From NCBI RefSeq assembly GCF_023278565.1, contig NC_064679.1:2852001-2916000 (forward strand): 64,000 nucleotides of DNA, read 5' to 3'. Source of the stretch: Colletotrichum lupini. Lineage: Eukaryota; Ascomycota; Sordariomycetes; Glomerellales; Glomerellaceae. The notes under the pieces were generated by a model. That model saw only the letters and a program-made list of their open reading frames with translations, was not told where the DNA came from and did no database searches. Positions 1 through 12,709 of this stretch are shown one piece after another. Each line of letters begins with the position of its first letter. Positions within the stretch are counted from its first letter, which is position 1. A program made the position numbers and the translations under genes.

Positions 1-2144
1 AGCATTTGGTTGGATCATCTATCAGGGGCAGATGCAAGCCTGATCGACGAATGGGCAGCAATGATAGCCTAACTCACCAAAGCTAGAGTAGAGAGGTGTA
101 GGGAGATCGTCAGACGTCTATCAAGAGCCGCAACCCAATGACACTGCCGGCTACCAGACGATGCCCCCTCTGGCAGGATACCCGATGACAAGGAACCATG
201 TACGTTTGGCAGCAACTTGGTGGTAGTACACTGTCAAACTGTACACCCCCTTCATGCTACTGCGACTGGCCCCCTCCTCCGGCAAACAAAGGTCAAATAT
301 AGAGATACGAGGCGGGAAGGGCAGTCACAGACGAAGTGACGGCTCTAAGCGCCGGACCGCACCCGTCCCTACTCTACCACTGCCGCAGGGCTCTCTTCGA
401 CTCCATTGTTGCTCCAATCTCTAATCATCCCGTACGACATATATACTTTCAATAGTGGCGCCCGGCTCGCGGCTCACGTCACCGATGGACCTAGCGCCAG
501 ACTAGTCCTGCTGTCTGGCAGTCCGCGGCATGCGAGCGTTGTATGCCGTTTGTCGTTGGGGGCTTAGCGGGCTAATTAGCTTAGTATTTACAGTACTGAG
601 GTAAGAAGTTTACCTCCCATGCCACTTACATGGGCCTCGGGAGAGGGGGTTGGGACGATGAGCCTTTGAGGTGACTTTGGTGACTTTGGTCCCTTTCTTA
701 GCTTGAATCCCGCCCTGGTTCAAGTACTGCGCTGGCTCTCTGTGGCTTGCAGGCTGGGCAGGGTTTTGCGGGCAGAAAGATGCAAGAACTTGTTGATGTT
801 GCACTTCTACCCGAAAGCCACACGAGAGAATACGACGAGCAAGTTTTTTTTTTTTTCGACCATCCTTCCCTTTTATCGATTTGACTGACTGATCTACTTC
901 GTAGCGTCGAAGGCACCGGCTGGCAGCGGGCGGCTAACAAGGCTCTTCCTCCTCAACCGAGGGAACGGAACGACGCCTCATTGTTCAATTTTTTTCTTCT
1001 CTTCCCTTATTTGGCGCCAGCGCGAAGGAGACATCAAATGTCGTTGGTGAATCTAGACGCCACGGTGTGCACGGGTCCGCCCGCTTGACGTTCCAGTCCG
1101 CTTTCTTGGTGAACGACGACGACGACGCGCCCCCCCTCATCGACATCGTGGGCTTGGAGAGAGATATGGATGCCTAAACTCGCCCTTCCCGCCCTTCCAA
1201 CCCACCCCCGGGGGAGAAATTCAACCGGAGGAGAATCGATCCGGAGGGAGAAGAAACGGCAAAAAAAAAAGAAAAGAAGAGGAGACGAGGCTGAACGAAA
1301 GCGAGACAGAGAGAAACATCCGAGGCACTGCAATGTTGCGCTTTGGACCGAGACTAAACCCCAAGCGAGGGAGAAAACAGGACAAGTTCCAACGAGTCCC
1401 ACGTCCCGCTTTAGCGCCGCTCCTGTCTTCGACTTTTTTGGCTTCGCCCGCAGTCTGGGCAGAATTGGCGCTACAGGATCTTCTTCTTTTTTTTCGGCAC
1501 ACGCAGTAAGTTACCTTAGTTCCCTCGGCTGTAGTCGCTCAGGGCACGCGCGCGCGTGGGTGCGTTGTTCGCGTGCTCAACGAACGAGAAGGAAAAAAAA
1601 AAAGTGGTCTCTTGACCTCACTTGATGTGATGCGAGAGAGAGAGAGAGAGGCGTGTGTATATGCATATGTGGGAGAGAAAAGCCATCGCTCGAAGAGAAA
1701 GTGGGACAAACATCGACATCTGGTGCAAGTACACTTGGATATCCTCACTGTTCGTCCGCCCTACCCTTCATCATCCCTGTTGTTTTTGGCAATTCTTTTC
1801 ACAGAGTTTGGTCAAAAAATGTCTCATGATCGAGAGACATTGAGTTCAGGTTGGACTCCATCGAGACGCACTTCGACACTCGCTACCCTCGCCACCGCGG
1901 GACACTACTGGTCACGAGACCTATCGAGACCTGTTTTCGAGGCCCGCCGTCGTCTGACGACGAATGTGTGAAGAAAGTATATGCAACGCCAACGTCGACT
2001 TTCATGCATCGTGGATACGAACTTCATGAGACGAGCGAGAGACTAGAAATGCAGGAGATTTGAGCGATTGGCAGAGGGAAATGAGCACCGAAATGCGGGC
2101 GTTACAGAAGACTCGCAAGAGAGGAGCTGAGGTTGAAGACGGAG
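1..2144. other. No supported gene; pyrimidine/purine-rich intergenic DNA
   Basis: No reading frame here has protein-like composition or a believable exon structure. The stretch holds purine runs near 1259-1285, a T-run at 845-855, and a GA dinucleotide run at about 1629-1650. These are typical of fungal promoter or untranslated DNA. A promoter or leader of a gene beyond the left edge is possible but not shown. Confidence 0.5.
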
Positions 2145-2152
2145 AAAAAAAA
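2145..2152 (-). terminator. Pol III T-run terminator of the tRNA-Gly gene
   Basis: Eight A on the plus strand, so eight T in the tRNA-sense strand, start 12 nt past the tRNA 3' end. A four-T run lies even closer, at 2156-2159. Such T-runs terminate RNA polymerase III and support a live tRNA gene. Confidence 0.6.
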
Positions 2153-2164
2153 TGCAAAACGATT

Positions 2165-2263
2165 GCACCTGCCGGAATTCGAATCCGGGTCCCTCGCTGA
2201 TTCTGAATATCCCGAAATGTGGAAAGTGGAAGGCGAGGATGATAACCACTACACTACAAGTGC
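2165..2263 (-). tRNA. tRNA-Gly (anticodon UCC) with an intron of about 28 nt
   Basis: On the minus strand the 5' GCACTTG (2263-2257) pairs over seven positions with the 3' CAGGTGC (2171-2165). The D-arm contains a perfect A box, TAGTGTAGTGG. The anticodon stem CTCGC/GCGAG brackets a loop beginning CTTCCA, which gives anticodon TCC for glycine. About 28 extra nucleotides follow the base after the anticodon, the usual place for a nuclear tRNA intron. The T-arm is CCGGA-TTCGAAT-TCCGG. Mature length is about 71 nt before CCA addition. The exact splice bases are not fixed by inspection. Confidence 0.88.
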
Positions 2264-3331
2264 TGTTGGTTCACGGTGGATACCGAGGCAGCAATCTCGG
2301 CATCAAGGGAAAGCGGCGGGAACGGGTGGACCCCGCTCTGGGCATTTCTGAGGTTCGTTGGTGGGGTTGATGGGGTTCGGTGGGATCGTGAGATGAGGTA
2401 AGAGGAAGGGTGAGTGAAGATAGGTGTATGCTGGTGAACCCGCGTTGGATGTTATGTGTGAAAAGCAACCGGGAAGTATGTGGTTTCCATCATCACGATG
2501 TTGGAGTCGACACATCGTCGTCCGCTGTGTAGTACCGCGAGTATGATACGGTAAGCAGTCTGGGTTTCGTCCAAGATAACTCCGCTTACACGATGCCGGC
2601 GGCTCATCTACGCTCAAGACCGCGCCTGAGCCGGCAATGTCCTGTCTCTGAAGTTGAACTCCTCGGTCCGTGAGTCTCGGTGACGATGGTCTCCTCAATG
2701 TCTCTCGGGAGTTGGAAACCCCGGACATGGTCCTCGATACTGTACCTTACCTCGCGTCAAGAACGGACATTGAAGCCATCGAGCTCCCGGTTCCACGTCG
2801 CCGTCATACCCTCACTCTCTCGTCTCTGAAGATGAAAGAGTGGTTATAAGCATGTACCAACTTCCAGGCGCATACGTCCGGTATCAATCGGGGTGGGCGG
2901 AGCCATATCTCGAGCAAAGCGGGAGAGGGATGGATGTCACAAGTTCAAAATGTTCCCAAGAGCCACGAAGCTCGTCATTCTGAATCGATGCACTTCAAGC
3001 AATCATATCCAGGCGTTCGCAATATGGCTGTCTCATCTTCCATGTTGTGAATAAGCGACGCTCACGTGCAAGGAGTGATGGGGACGGGTTGCCTCCAGCC
3101 TTCACGATACCTTCAGCAGAGTCCTCTCGAGTCATCGTAGGTCGCTTTCTAGACCGCTATTCATCGCTAGAAGTCTATTGAAAGCCTGACTGCCAATATA
3201 ACTGTGTACAATGACCATACTAACGCAATCGCTGCAACTTGGTGATAAGTCTACTCAATCCTCCAAAACAGTTGACCATACAGCCAGCCATCTCTCCCAC
3301 GGAACCTCAACTCAAAGGTGAGCTTTCATCT
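2264..3331. other. Intergenic, no supported gene
   Basis: No credible exon on either strand. It separates the tRNA-Gly gene from the 3' end of the minus-strand DUF6604 gene, so it should contain that gene's 3' untranslated region. The longest open frames read as translated non-coding DNA. Confidence 0.5.
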
Positions 3332-6274
3332 TCACATGACTGAGCACAATATCTCGGTTCCATCATAATCCAAGCTATCCTCTTCTTGATACCATGTTTC
3401 CACAGGCTTCTCGTTCCGGGGATAGCGACATGGCAACTCCCTCTGGCTCTCCAAGACCTTTGCCACAATCTTGAGGCTCGCCCTTTCTCGCTCTTTCCGC
3501 ATCAGTGCATCAACCATATGAAGTCGCGTCCCCAACTCCAGGATGCTCTGGCAGTCGGAATCTTGTGCTCTCGCAAGTTCGTATTCAATCTTCTCAAAGG
3601 TTTCGATCATGTTGACATACAACAGTATGTAGTTGAATGTGGAGTAAGAGCGGTTCCCACAAATATCGTTGTATAAGTCTCCCTTGATCAGATCGAGTAT
3701 TTGCACTCGACTAGGCCTGACGCGATCCCCGGACACGACTTCAATCGGCCTACCGTTCCGGCCGGTGTTGGACTGGTGGGGCCGTGTCTCACCGAGCTTC
3801 TTCAACAGGGCATTCCCTCGGGACAGTAGCTCTTGATCGTCTACACCTAAAGCTTTCTTGACGCGGTCAACCAGACTCTTCTCATCTTTGGTCATGCTGT
3901 TCAGCGGAGTATTGGCAACCAGCCTCGAAGCGCGGAGCAAGGCCAAACGAGTCCGTGGATTGAGCTCCTTGTCCGGTATCCATTCAACATGCCAATTCGC
4001 TTCTCGGTAAATCAACAAATGAGACTTGGTGTTGAAGGCCAAGTTTCTGCTGACGTCGATTGAGCGATGGTATCCAGCTGATTTTGGGAGGGCCGGCTTT
4101 TGTTTCACTCTGCCATCTCCCCATAAGAGCTCTCCAATGCCAAGGAAGGCTTCAGCAAAGTTGGACCGTGGAACTTGGCCATCGGGAAAGAAGCTATCTC
4201 GAAACATGTCTTGTAGTACTTGATAGTGAGCCAAAGGCTGCTTTATGTGCCCCTGCTGTACAAGCATGTTGTGGAGATGTATCATTGCCGTCGGTTCCTC
4301 GAGGCTGTCCCAGATGAGCATGCTTGTGCGGTAGACCCTTTCCAGGCCCTCCATCACTCCCACACCACAGAGGTACGGAGAGTACCTCCACATACCATTG
4401 AGTCCGGTGTGATCAAAACGGGATGTTGGGAGTATGTCGCCAGTCATTGGCACTGACTGGCCCAGGAAGTCAAACTCTCTGCAAAAGACGCTCACGAAAT
4501 CCATCATTGGCTGCCTATGGGCGTTACGGAGTTCCGCCCCGTAAAAGTGAGCCATCAAGTTGGCAGACCGAAGAAGTCCATTGCTGAACCCCAAGTTCTT
4601 GTCGTCGTTTTGAATGTTGCTGTCATCCTTTGTGCTGCCGCCTATAGATAGCTCAATGTCACCGATGTACAGTTTGGTACCGCTTTTGCCTTTGCCTTTG
4701 CCGCTGCTCTCCTGATTACCGTTTCCTATGGGTCTGCGTCCCAGAAACCCATCAATGTCTTTCATCGGGCCAAGCGTATCCGGAGATCGTGGTCCAATGA
4801 CATGCCCCCGCCGAGTGGTGTTGGTCCAGCCACATGATACGGTGAAAGCATCGACAATGCATTGTAGCTGAAAGACGCGATGAGGCATGATGTCTTGATG
4901 AACATCCGTTCCTGGCTTCTTCATTAATAACGAGATGACAAAACACGCGAAATCCTGAAGACCAAGAAGCGGTTCAGAGCCCGCCAACGGACAGTTGGGT
5001 AAGTTTTCAAGCCGCACCCATTCTCCATCACTGCGCTTAGGGGCTGTATAGGAGTTGACGAGATCATAAAGCCAGTTGATTGTGTATGATCTCCGCCACT
5101 TCAATCTTTCCCTTTTCGTGGTATGTTGTAAGTCTAGCGTGGGATCCCAGTCTTTGATCTTGATAAGCATCTTCGTAGTAGGCTTCCCATCCTCTGACTG
5201 TTGATAGTCTTCGAGGAAATCAACAAAATCCCGGTAGGTGCCAAGCTGAATGTACTCTTTCAAATCGATAGAGGTCGTTTTGGTTCCTCCATGCTGATCA
5301 CCCGGACTAACTTTTGCCAAAGCTTTGATGAATGAGCCTTGTGCAGTCTCGAGGTTTCCACGGATGATGGCCGCCACAAGCGTCTCGTATGATTGTAACT
5401 CTGGGGCCTCGCTGAAGACTTCCAATTCGGTATCCTAGACCATTTCAATAGCGACTTTAGATAGTGTACCGGCAATAGCACCATGCAAGCCACAGTACGC
5501 TGCCTCGCGCCAGACATTCTGGAGATAGTTTCTGAGGACGACGCACTCCTTGGCAATTGCGCAAGCAGCCATAAAGGACTCGGCTTCTCCAGTGCCATCG
5601 GCTTCGACGATGCTGTATTGCTCAATAGGTACCTGGTTTAATAGGGCACCGGGAGCCTTCTTCGCCTTTTTCTTGCCCTTGCCCCCTCTACCCGATTTCG
5701 CTTGGGCTCGCCTTTGGGATCCACGAAGAGGAACAGGAACGCTGTCACTTGAATTCTCTCCTGAGCTCTCAAGGCTCAGGCTTTTTAAGTCCAATGCCGA
5801 GAAATTGATGAAGTCGGCAAGTTTTTCTGGAGTCAAACTGCTGGTATTCGATCGACCTTGCACGCCTCTTGACTGCTCGGTCTCTATCCAGGAATTTCCG
5901 CCGAGGGCAACGAAAGCTTCGGTAACGAGTCGGACAAACGTGTCGTGAATCTTGATGTCTTTGCCGTACTGAGGGTCTTCCTCGCTTACGATGCGTCGCA
6001 AGAAGGCTAGATGCTCCGTTCTCGCGTTGATGACGGACCTGAATAGTCGGAATGTAGCAGGCGGTATCGCCTGCATGTGCTTGCTCACAAACTTTGCGAC
6101 CGATTGGAAATCGTTGACATGGATCTGTCCGGTTGTGTTGAACTCGATAGGCGACTCCTAGGCGCCGTTGTCCCTTTTCCGTGTCTTGAAGATAAAGTTG
6201 GATGCGTGGATCATCCAGTATGCAAGTTGCCTGGCGTCGCGTTTGTATACGACGAAAGGATTTGATCTCGCCAT
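3332..6274 (-). pseudogene. DUF6604-family gene interrupted by two in-frame TAG codons
   Basis: One continuous frame runs from an ATG at 6274 to a stop at 3332, about 980 codons, apart from TAG at 6160-6158 and TAG at 5437-5435. It begins MARSNPFVVYKRDARQ and continues with a YWMI segment, as I remember for the fungal DUF6604 amino-terminal domain of unknown function. A basic GRGGKGKKKAKKA linker lies near residues 180-190. The second TAG falls inside the conserved stretch after AIAGTLSKVAIEMV, where the family reads on, and the protein resumes smoothly after it. Sequence beyond both stops stays protein-like with no other damage, so the breaks look recent. CAG-to-TAG at both sites would fit RIP-type C-to-T change; sequencing error or readthrough are alternatives. 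I see no intron that removes either stop. Function is unknown. Confidence 0.75.
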
Positions 6275-7511
6275 TGCTTATGATGTAGGAGGAATGCTAT
6301 GACGTCGGCGCCGATGGCAGGCTGTGTGATCTGGCCTCCTAATGATGCTGCGTTCCATATCAGCGAATGAAAGATGCAGAAGACCCTCACCTGAATGATA
6401 CATACAAGCTATTCGTATTGGAACTGATGGTTGGGCTGTTAATCTCAAGCCGTTAAGTCCTAAGAAAGGGATGTTGTCGGCGCCCTCTTTGGCGGGTAGT
6501 GCTGTGACGAGGAGAGATGCAGCCCCGACCAAACATCTACGCAAGAGCTGTGCGAGGACAACGAATCACCGAACTTTCTTGTGCAGCTATGGAGGCACTC
6601 TCCTACCATAGGAATGCCTTGCAGGACTGTTGCGCTTGTCAGCTTGATCCCGGGAAGCTGCTAAGCAGGCTAGGTTCGGTTTGGACTACGGAAGGCGCAT
6701 ATCGTGAACCTACGTCATCACGTTGCTGCCGCCAATTCTTGGGCAGGTCGGCGCTCACTCCATCCCAGGGGCTCCATATTCCTCCTAATGTCTCTACCCT
6801 ACTGAACATAACAACGCTCTTCAATGTGAATATAAAGTTTAAGAGGGTTGTTGAGGAAAACCTCCTGAATGCGCTCTCCAACTAGTCTCATCCGTCGTCC
6901 ATCGGGCATGAAGGGTAGGTCGAAAGAAGAGAATTCGATAAGCTTACAGATTTGGCCATCCGCCACCCTTGAGAAAATGCTATGGACGGATAGATAGTAA
7001 GTTCAGAGAAGAGATATCTTTAAATTAATCAAGCCGCAGATATACTGCGAAGAAAAGAAGACTCCCCGGCGTCCAGCGTGGAAATGTCACGCTGGACTGA
7101 TAGCTCTCGCCTGCTCCAAGCCACATGCTAATCCTATAATGCCATAGGGCCATCAACGTCATCAACACCTCTTTGCTTTTATAACCGTCCATGCGCTTCA
7201 GAGACTTATTGCTTGGCCTAATCACTCAACCAAGTCGTCGTTCATACGTTTAGTGATGAAAATGATACCGATGATGCGAGTCGTGTGCCCCAGGAACCAG
7301 AACGCCATGTGCCCGATGAAGAATGCAACCTTGCGTCTCCCCATGCTAGATCTCTATGCCTGTTTGCACCATCCACAGTTCGCTTTTGTGCACCGTGGAC
7401 TTTCCGTTTCCTAAGTCATCTAAGTGCAGCCTTCGATTACTGGGGCCGCTTCGTTGGTGACATTATCTAAAGTCTCATCTTTCTCGTCCATTGGCCCATA
7501 GCGACCCGATT
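6275..7511. other. Intergenic between DUF6604 gene and Zn2Cys6 factor
   Basis: No supported gene. The stretch should hold the promoter of the minus-strand DUF6604 gene on its left and the 3' untranslated region of the zinc-cluster regulator on its right. Confidence 0.5.
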
Positions 7512-10500
7512 CTACTGCTGCATGATGGGTCTGTCAGGATATAAGCCCTGAACAATGGTCCAACACCACCGTGTAGAGCTGTCCTCATCCTTGAGGCCCC
7601 GAAGCCAGTTGATACCCTGCGTAATCGTCATGTTCGCTGCCTCGTCGAAAGTTGAGTCGCAACGGCTCTGTCGAATCTGGAAGAGAGTGGGATGCGTTGC
7701 AGATAGGTGCAAGAAGATGAGTATGCCGAGGATGTTCTGGGACCAAAAGTAGAGGCAAGGAATCATGCGTTTGTGCTGAGCGGCAGGCGGAAGGATAATG
7801 GGCCAGAGGAGGCAAGCCTCTAAAAATCTCTTGGTTGCGGACAAGTCTGTCTCAGTCAAATTTTCTGCTCGTGTATGCAGAGCTTTGTACACAAAAGGTC
7901 GGAATAGTAAGTATTCGAGATGGTAGAATCGGGACCGTAGTATAGCTTCGAGCACATCGTTCGAATTAGTGTAGAGTGAATCATGTAGATACCCCAGCAT
8001 GGGAGCAGACTGCAACCCTTCCATGGCGTCGGCGGTGTACAAGGTCGGCGGTGCGTAAAAGTGCTGGTCAGGAACCTGCGGATCGAGGACAGGAAAGGAT
8101 GCTTGGAATGCGTCCAAATGTTGCGTCCTGTCCCAATGCAAGACGCTGGGCAAAGAAGTGTGCCATTGGTCGAGCTGCGAAGCCAAATCACCAACTAGAT
8201 CTTCGAGAGAGTCGGCTAGATCAGGCGAATTCCAGTTTGATCTCGAAGTGGATCCTCCAAGAACTGGTGCATATGCATCGTGTCAGTGGGGGTCAAAATA
8301 TTGGAGATTTCTTCTGATGAGACATATGGGGAGAAGCCGGCTCGCTGCACTTGCGCCCATCCAGGGGGCCCATACGCGAGGCGCGCATCCGAGGCAGACG
8401 CAGGTAGCAAAAGACCAAGAATACGAAGCCAAGCGCATATGGAGACTCCGAACAAGGCGTTATCGACGTACGTCGACCAGGCTGGTAAGAAAGTGGAAAT
8501 GGAAATATGGACGGAAATGGAGAGAGGGTCCAAAACCAGGAGGGGGACGACGGGGAAAGGCAATCCAACTCACTTCTTCTCAGGCTTTTGTGGATCTTGA
8601 CCCCCAGGTTTCGCAATGAAATCTGATGTAGGAATATCTCACCACAATTGGATCTCCTGTCGTTGTGAATACTTTGACTCAAACTCGCATCTTCGGTATG
8701 AGCATAAGCCGAAAATGTTGGTAGTTGCATGCTCGCCTCTAGCTTCTCGAGGCCGGTTAAAGGGAGGTCAAGTTCCAGGTGAAGACCGCTGCAGCAAAGC
8801 ACCGGTTGTTAGATGACGGATTCTTGTGGCGGGAAGAGCAACCCTTGCCACAGGTGAAGGTATACGGAGTAACGGAATACGAAGTGCAAAATAGCAACAA
8901 AGGAGATGCAACAGGAGTCCCTTGCTCATCCGCAAGCTGAGGCTGCCTTGGCCAACGATCCATGGGTAGAACAGGGGCTGGGATTGGGGGCTCGATGGGG
9001 CCAGGGGAGGAGGCGTGGGTTGGGGTTCTCGGGATGGACTGTAAATCTGCGATGCACGTACGTTTCCATGATGGAGCAATACCAAAAGGCGCGGCGGATC
9101 TGATCGCCGCGCACTGAGCGAAGTTCGGCAGAGTTACTACAAAGGTCCGTCAGCCCATTTCCGGATCAGCACCTCACCACAGCCATTTAAAGTCTCAGAC
9201 AGCCCCAGCTGCAGACAGACAGGCCACCACCAACGTTGCTGCTTCTACTTACCTAGTAATCAAGGCACGGCAAGCCAGGGACGCCGATATGTTCATTCTC
9301 CAGAACTCCTACGCGAGATTTTGGTTTAGCCAAATCCGTCCGGACAGTCTTCCCCTCAGGTGTTCACTCACCACATGCCGAGAACAGCACTCATAGTACA
9401 GCCTGTCGTTGGTCAAGCCAATCCCGGGTTAGTCAAAGTTTCGCACCGTACAGGAGGTCCGCACTCCGAGGTGCGGCCCGGGCGGCCGGACCCGGCTCCG
9501 GGAAACTTACCCCGCCAAGATATACATCTGGACATTCTCCAAAGCACACTCTGTCATTGAGAATCCCAAGCGCCGCCGTGCTTCGTTGAAGAACAGAATG
9601 CCCGGCGGCCGGAATTCCAAGTCGTTTGTCGTCCTGACAGGTTCACCGACAGGGTGGTCCTCGAAGCCCGCAAAGGCACCGCCCGATCCTCCGACGAGAG
9701 CCACCTCGGCAAGGGCCAACACTAGACACACCAACGTAGATGCCGCATTTTCCTCGAACTCGCTCCCGATGACGTCCTGTAGTATCTTCTCCATGAAATA
9801 TTGACGATCTAGAACAGGATGGATCCGATTAAAGGTATCGAAATACGTGTTGACGCGGTCTACAAGCGTTGCGTAGCTCATCACCGTCAGTTGTGGTAGT
9901 GGCCCTTCCATTGGAAAGCCCAGCGATATACGTTCATGATAGCTCGCCGTTTCTAACCCGCCTCGAGGAAGGCGCCGGTCTTGGCCTTGCTGATGGAACA
10001 ACTCGGACGGAAAGTCGGGTTCCCGGAAGGCGGATTGGAGGTTCGGTATTTTGGGCTGGACGTCTTCTAGCTTCTGTCTCACTGCAGGCCACGCCATCAT
10101 CTTGGTGACTGCAGACGCATATCGGTATGGAACCTGCTGCGAGGGTTTCGGGGTAGGCCGGCCTTGGGCCTTCAAAGTACTTGTCGATGAAGCGTCATCG
10201 CCACTATCTTCAGACTGTGAAGAAGACGGGACGCTGATCTGCATGTTCTGGAGCTGGGCGAACAGTTGCGGTATTTGACTGGTATTGTCGTTGATGTTTT
10301 TCACGATTTCGAGTAGTTCAACCAAGCTTTTGTCTTTTCTATGGCCAGTTAGCATGTCCAGACTGAGCTGACAGCGTTGCTCTAGGACGTGATCGTCGGC
10401 TCACTACAGCTTAAGAGAGACGGGCAAAGAAGGGCAGCAAAGGTTGATCTCGCTCCCAGGAGTCGCGCCAGGGCCGCTGACTTACTTCGTTGGTACTGGG

Positions 10501-10915
10501 TCTCCGTAGAAGCAGTCAAGCCCCTTCTTTTCGCAGAAGCCACAGGTTGGCTTGCGTTCGTCGCATTTCTGCTTCCTAGTACGACAAGTCGAACATGCCT
10601 ACAGAGATGTCAGACTAAATCCAGGCCAAAATCGTGTCACGCCTAGAGGGAGGAGAAAGAAAGCGGATTCATGTTCTCGCGGATCAAGGTGACGGCCCTT
10701 CGCCTTTCCATCATCTACCACTGGGCACTTGTCCAAAGCCCTCGGGGTGATAGACACGAAGACCACAAGGCCAGTCTAGAGATGGTAAGGATAGGTACGA
10801 GGATTAGGGCTGAACTTACTATGGCGGCGATAGGGCCACGATCCTTCTTTTGGTACATTCGGCTGGAGCCCGACCCCGTTGAGCTCGAAGCCACAGATTT
10901 GGAATCGAAGTTCAT
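7512..10915 (-). CDS. Zn(II)2Cys6 transcription factor with fungal middle-homology domain
   Basis: A predicted nuclear DNA-binding regulator of about 721 residues. Exons I can support: 10915-10820, 10598-10486, 10338-9511, 9402-9372, 9308-9253, 9136-9062, 8788-8574 and 8263-7512, all phase-consistent with GT..AG ends. The zinc cluster spans residues 34-61 and is split after residue 32 by the first intron; cysteines are C34, C37, C44, C51, C54 and C61. A linker follows, then the fungal-specific middle homology region with PVLDRQYF, LAGLYYECCSRH and IRRAFWYCSIMET, typical of the family. The intron between 8573 and 8264 is long (310 nt) and could hide a small exon near 8400-8480, where a frame stays open. 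The product ends in MQQ. The regulated pathway is not evident from the neighbours. Confidence 0.85.
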
Positions 10916-12547
10916 TATTCACCTAATAGTGAAGGGGTTCGGGAGGATGGTCGAATCCAGGGGGGTTCGGGTCATTCAGTGAGATTTGGTAGTTGATGTT
11001 GAGGCGAAAGGGTGGCATGCTAGGCTAGGCAGAGCGACAAGAGAGACAGAATGGTCGAGACCTGCGGGAAAAGAGGCCCAGCCTAGGCAAATGGTCTGGG
11101 GTCGTTGAGTCTGCAGAACCCTAGTGGCGATGAGGGGGCAGCAGCGGCCAGGAGAATGACCCAGGACGATTCTCGGCCGGGCGCAGCATCCGCGAGCTAC
11201 TGGGGCAAAAGATGCAAGTTGATTTTGGACGTCGGTGACGAGAGGTAGTTGAAGTGGCTGCGAGGGTCCTTGGCGAGACTCAGATGAGTCCCGATGAGGT
11301 TGTCGACCAGTTGAACAAGGTGCAGAAACCTCGTTCAACATGGGAGATGGGAGGAGACGTGGAACCGGTGCCCGTCTTTTCGACCAAGAGAAACGGCACG
11401 GCAGGCGGGGTGGGATATGGGTCTGGGTCACCCGGAGCACATGCCGTGCACCAGTTGTTTTTACTCAGTCTTCTTGTTCCTCGGAAGTGTGTCTTTCTTT
11501 CTTCGTCTCTGTCTCTCTGTCTCTCTCGCTCTCTCTTGATTTTTGGATTTTTGGATCTCGATTTTGTCGGAGAGGAACGTGCGGTACCGCCGGTGCTGCG
11601 GGTGGACTCAAAGACTACACCGGGGGACGACAATGCCGACGAATGTTGTTTGTTGACTGCTAGACACCACCGGTAAAAACCGAGCGGAAAGTGTGGTACA
11701 CAGCCTTTCGGATTTGTGTGTGGAAACAGAAGGCTGGCGAAGATGCGGCAAGAGAGAAAAAAAAATTGTATTTGATCGGAGTCGTGCCCGACTCCCCGTC
11801 ACGGCGTTTGTCGAAGAGCAGTAACGCAACCTACGCACTCAGGAGCGGGAAGGAAGGGCTTAGACGAGGGCAACCAGAACGATAACGGCAACGGCAGCGA
11901 CGCTCAAACCACGGACATATGCGACGGCAGCAAGGCAAGAAGCTGAAGCTACCGAACAGCGGCAGTTGTGAATGCTTGCTTATGCGCCTTCGATACGAAG
12001 CGTTGGAAGAGAGATTGGTCCTGTACAGGAACCCTATACGCGATGCACAATTCCGATTTGCCCGAGAGAGAGGCCTGAAGGGGTGCAAGGGGACGCCGAC
12101 ACGGCCCAGCAGTGGTAAAGCGATGTTCTACTAGCAGGACCAGATCACGAAGCGGAGCCATGAGAGAGAGGACGTATGTTGATGAGTCTTTGCCCCGTTC
12201 CATGTCTTGGGGGGGCAGTTATGACCATAATATATGCAGAACTGACCGTTCGAGGCCGCAGGGAATCGCACGCTAGCAACAGCCAGGTTGGGACGACAGA
12301 CTTGGCTCAGAATAAGTTTCACTGCTGCTGAGGCACCCGAACCCGAATCTAGACAAGGCGAACACGCTTGTCGGTGGTCATCGGCGCGGCGGCAACGGCA
12401 ACGGCAACAGCAACCGTAGTGTGCCAACGATAGGTAGCGCGGCACAGATGGGTTGGTTGCGTTGAGAACACGGGTAGAACGAGATGAGATGCGCCATGTG
12501 TCTTGTGAGAGCGATACGATGCGATGGGTTGTGCCGCGCCCAAGCCC

Positions 12548-12549
<2 letters not shown>
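10916..12549. other. Intergenic; probable promoter/leader of the zinc-cluster factor
   Basis: No supported gene. Pyrimidine-rich runs (11490-11550 on the plus strand) and an A-run at 11757-11764 occur upstream of the minus-strand regulator. Open frames here have no recognisable domain or splice pattern. Confidence 0.5.
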
Positions 12550-12592
<43 letters not shown>

Positions 12593-12625
12593 GGGGGGGG
12601 GGGGGAGGGGGGGGGGGGGGGGGGT

Positions 12626-12708
<83 letters not shown>
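12550..12708. repeat. 159-nt near-pure poly-G tract
   Basis: The plus strand is G at every position from 12550 to 12708 except A at 12592, A at 12606 and T at 12625; the last uninterrupted run is 83 G. Flanks are ordinary sequence. The tract produces artefactual polyglycine and polyproline frames on the two strands. It is either a real, extreme G-tract with quadruplex potential or a poly-G sequencing or gap-filling artefact. Confidence 0.95.
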
Positions 12709-12709
<1 letters not shown>

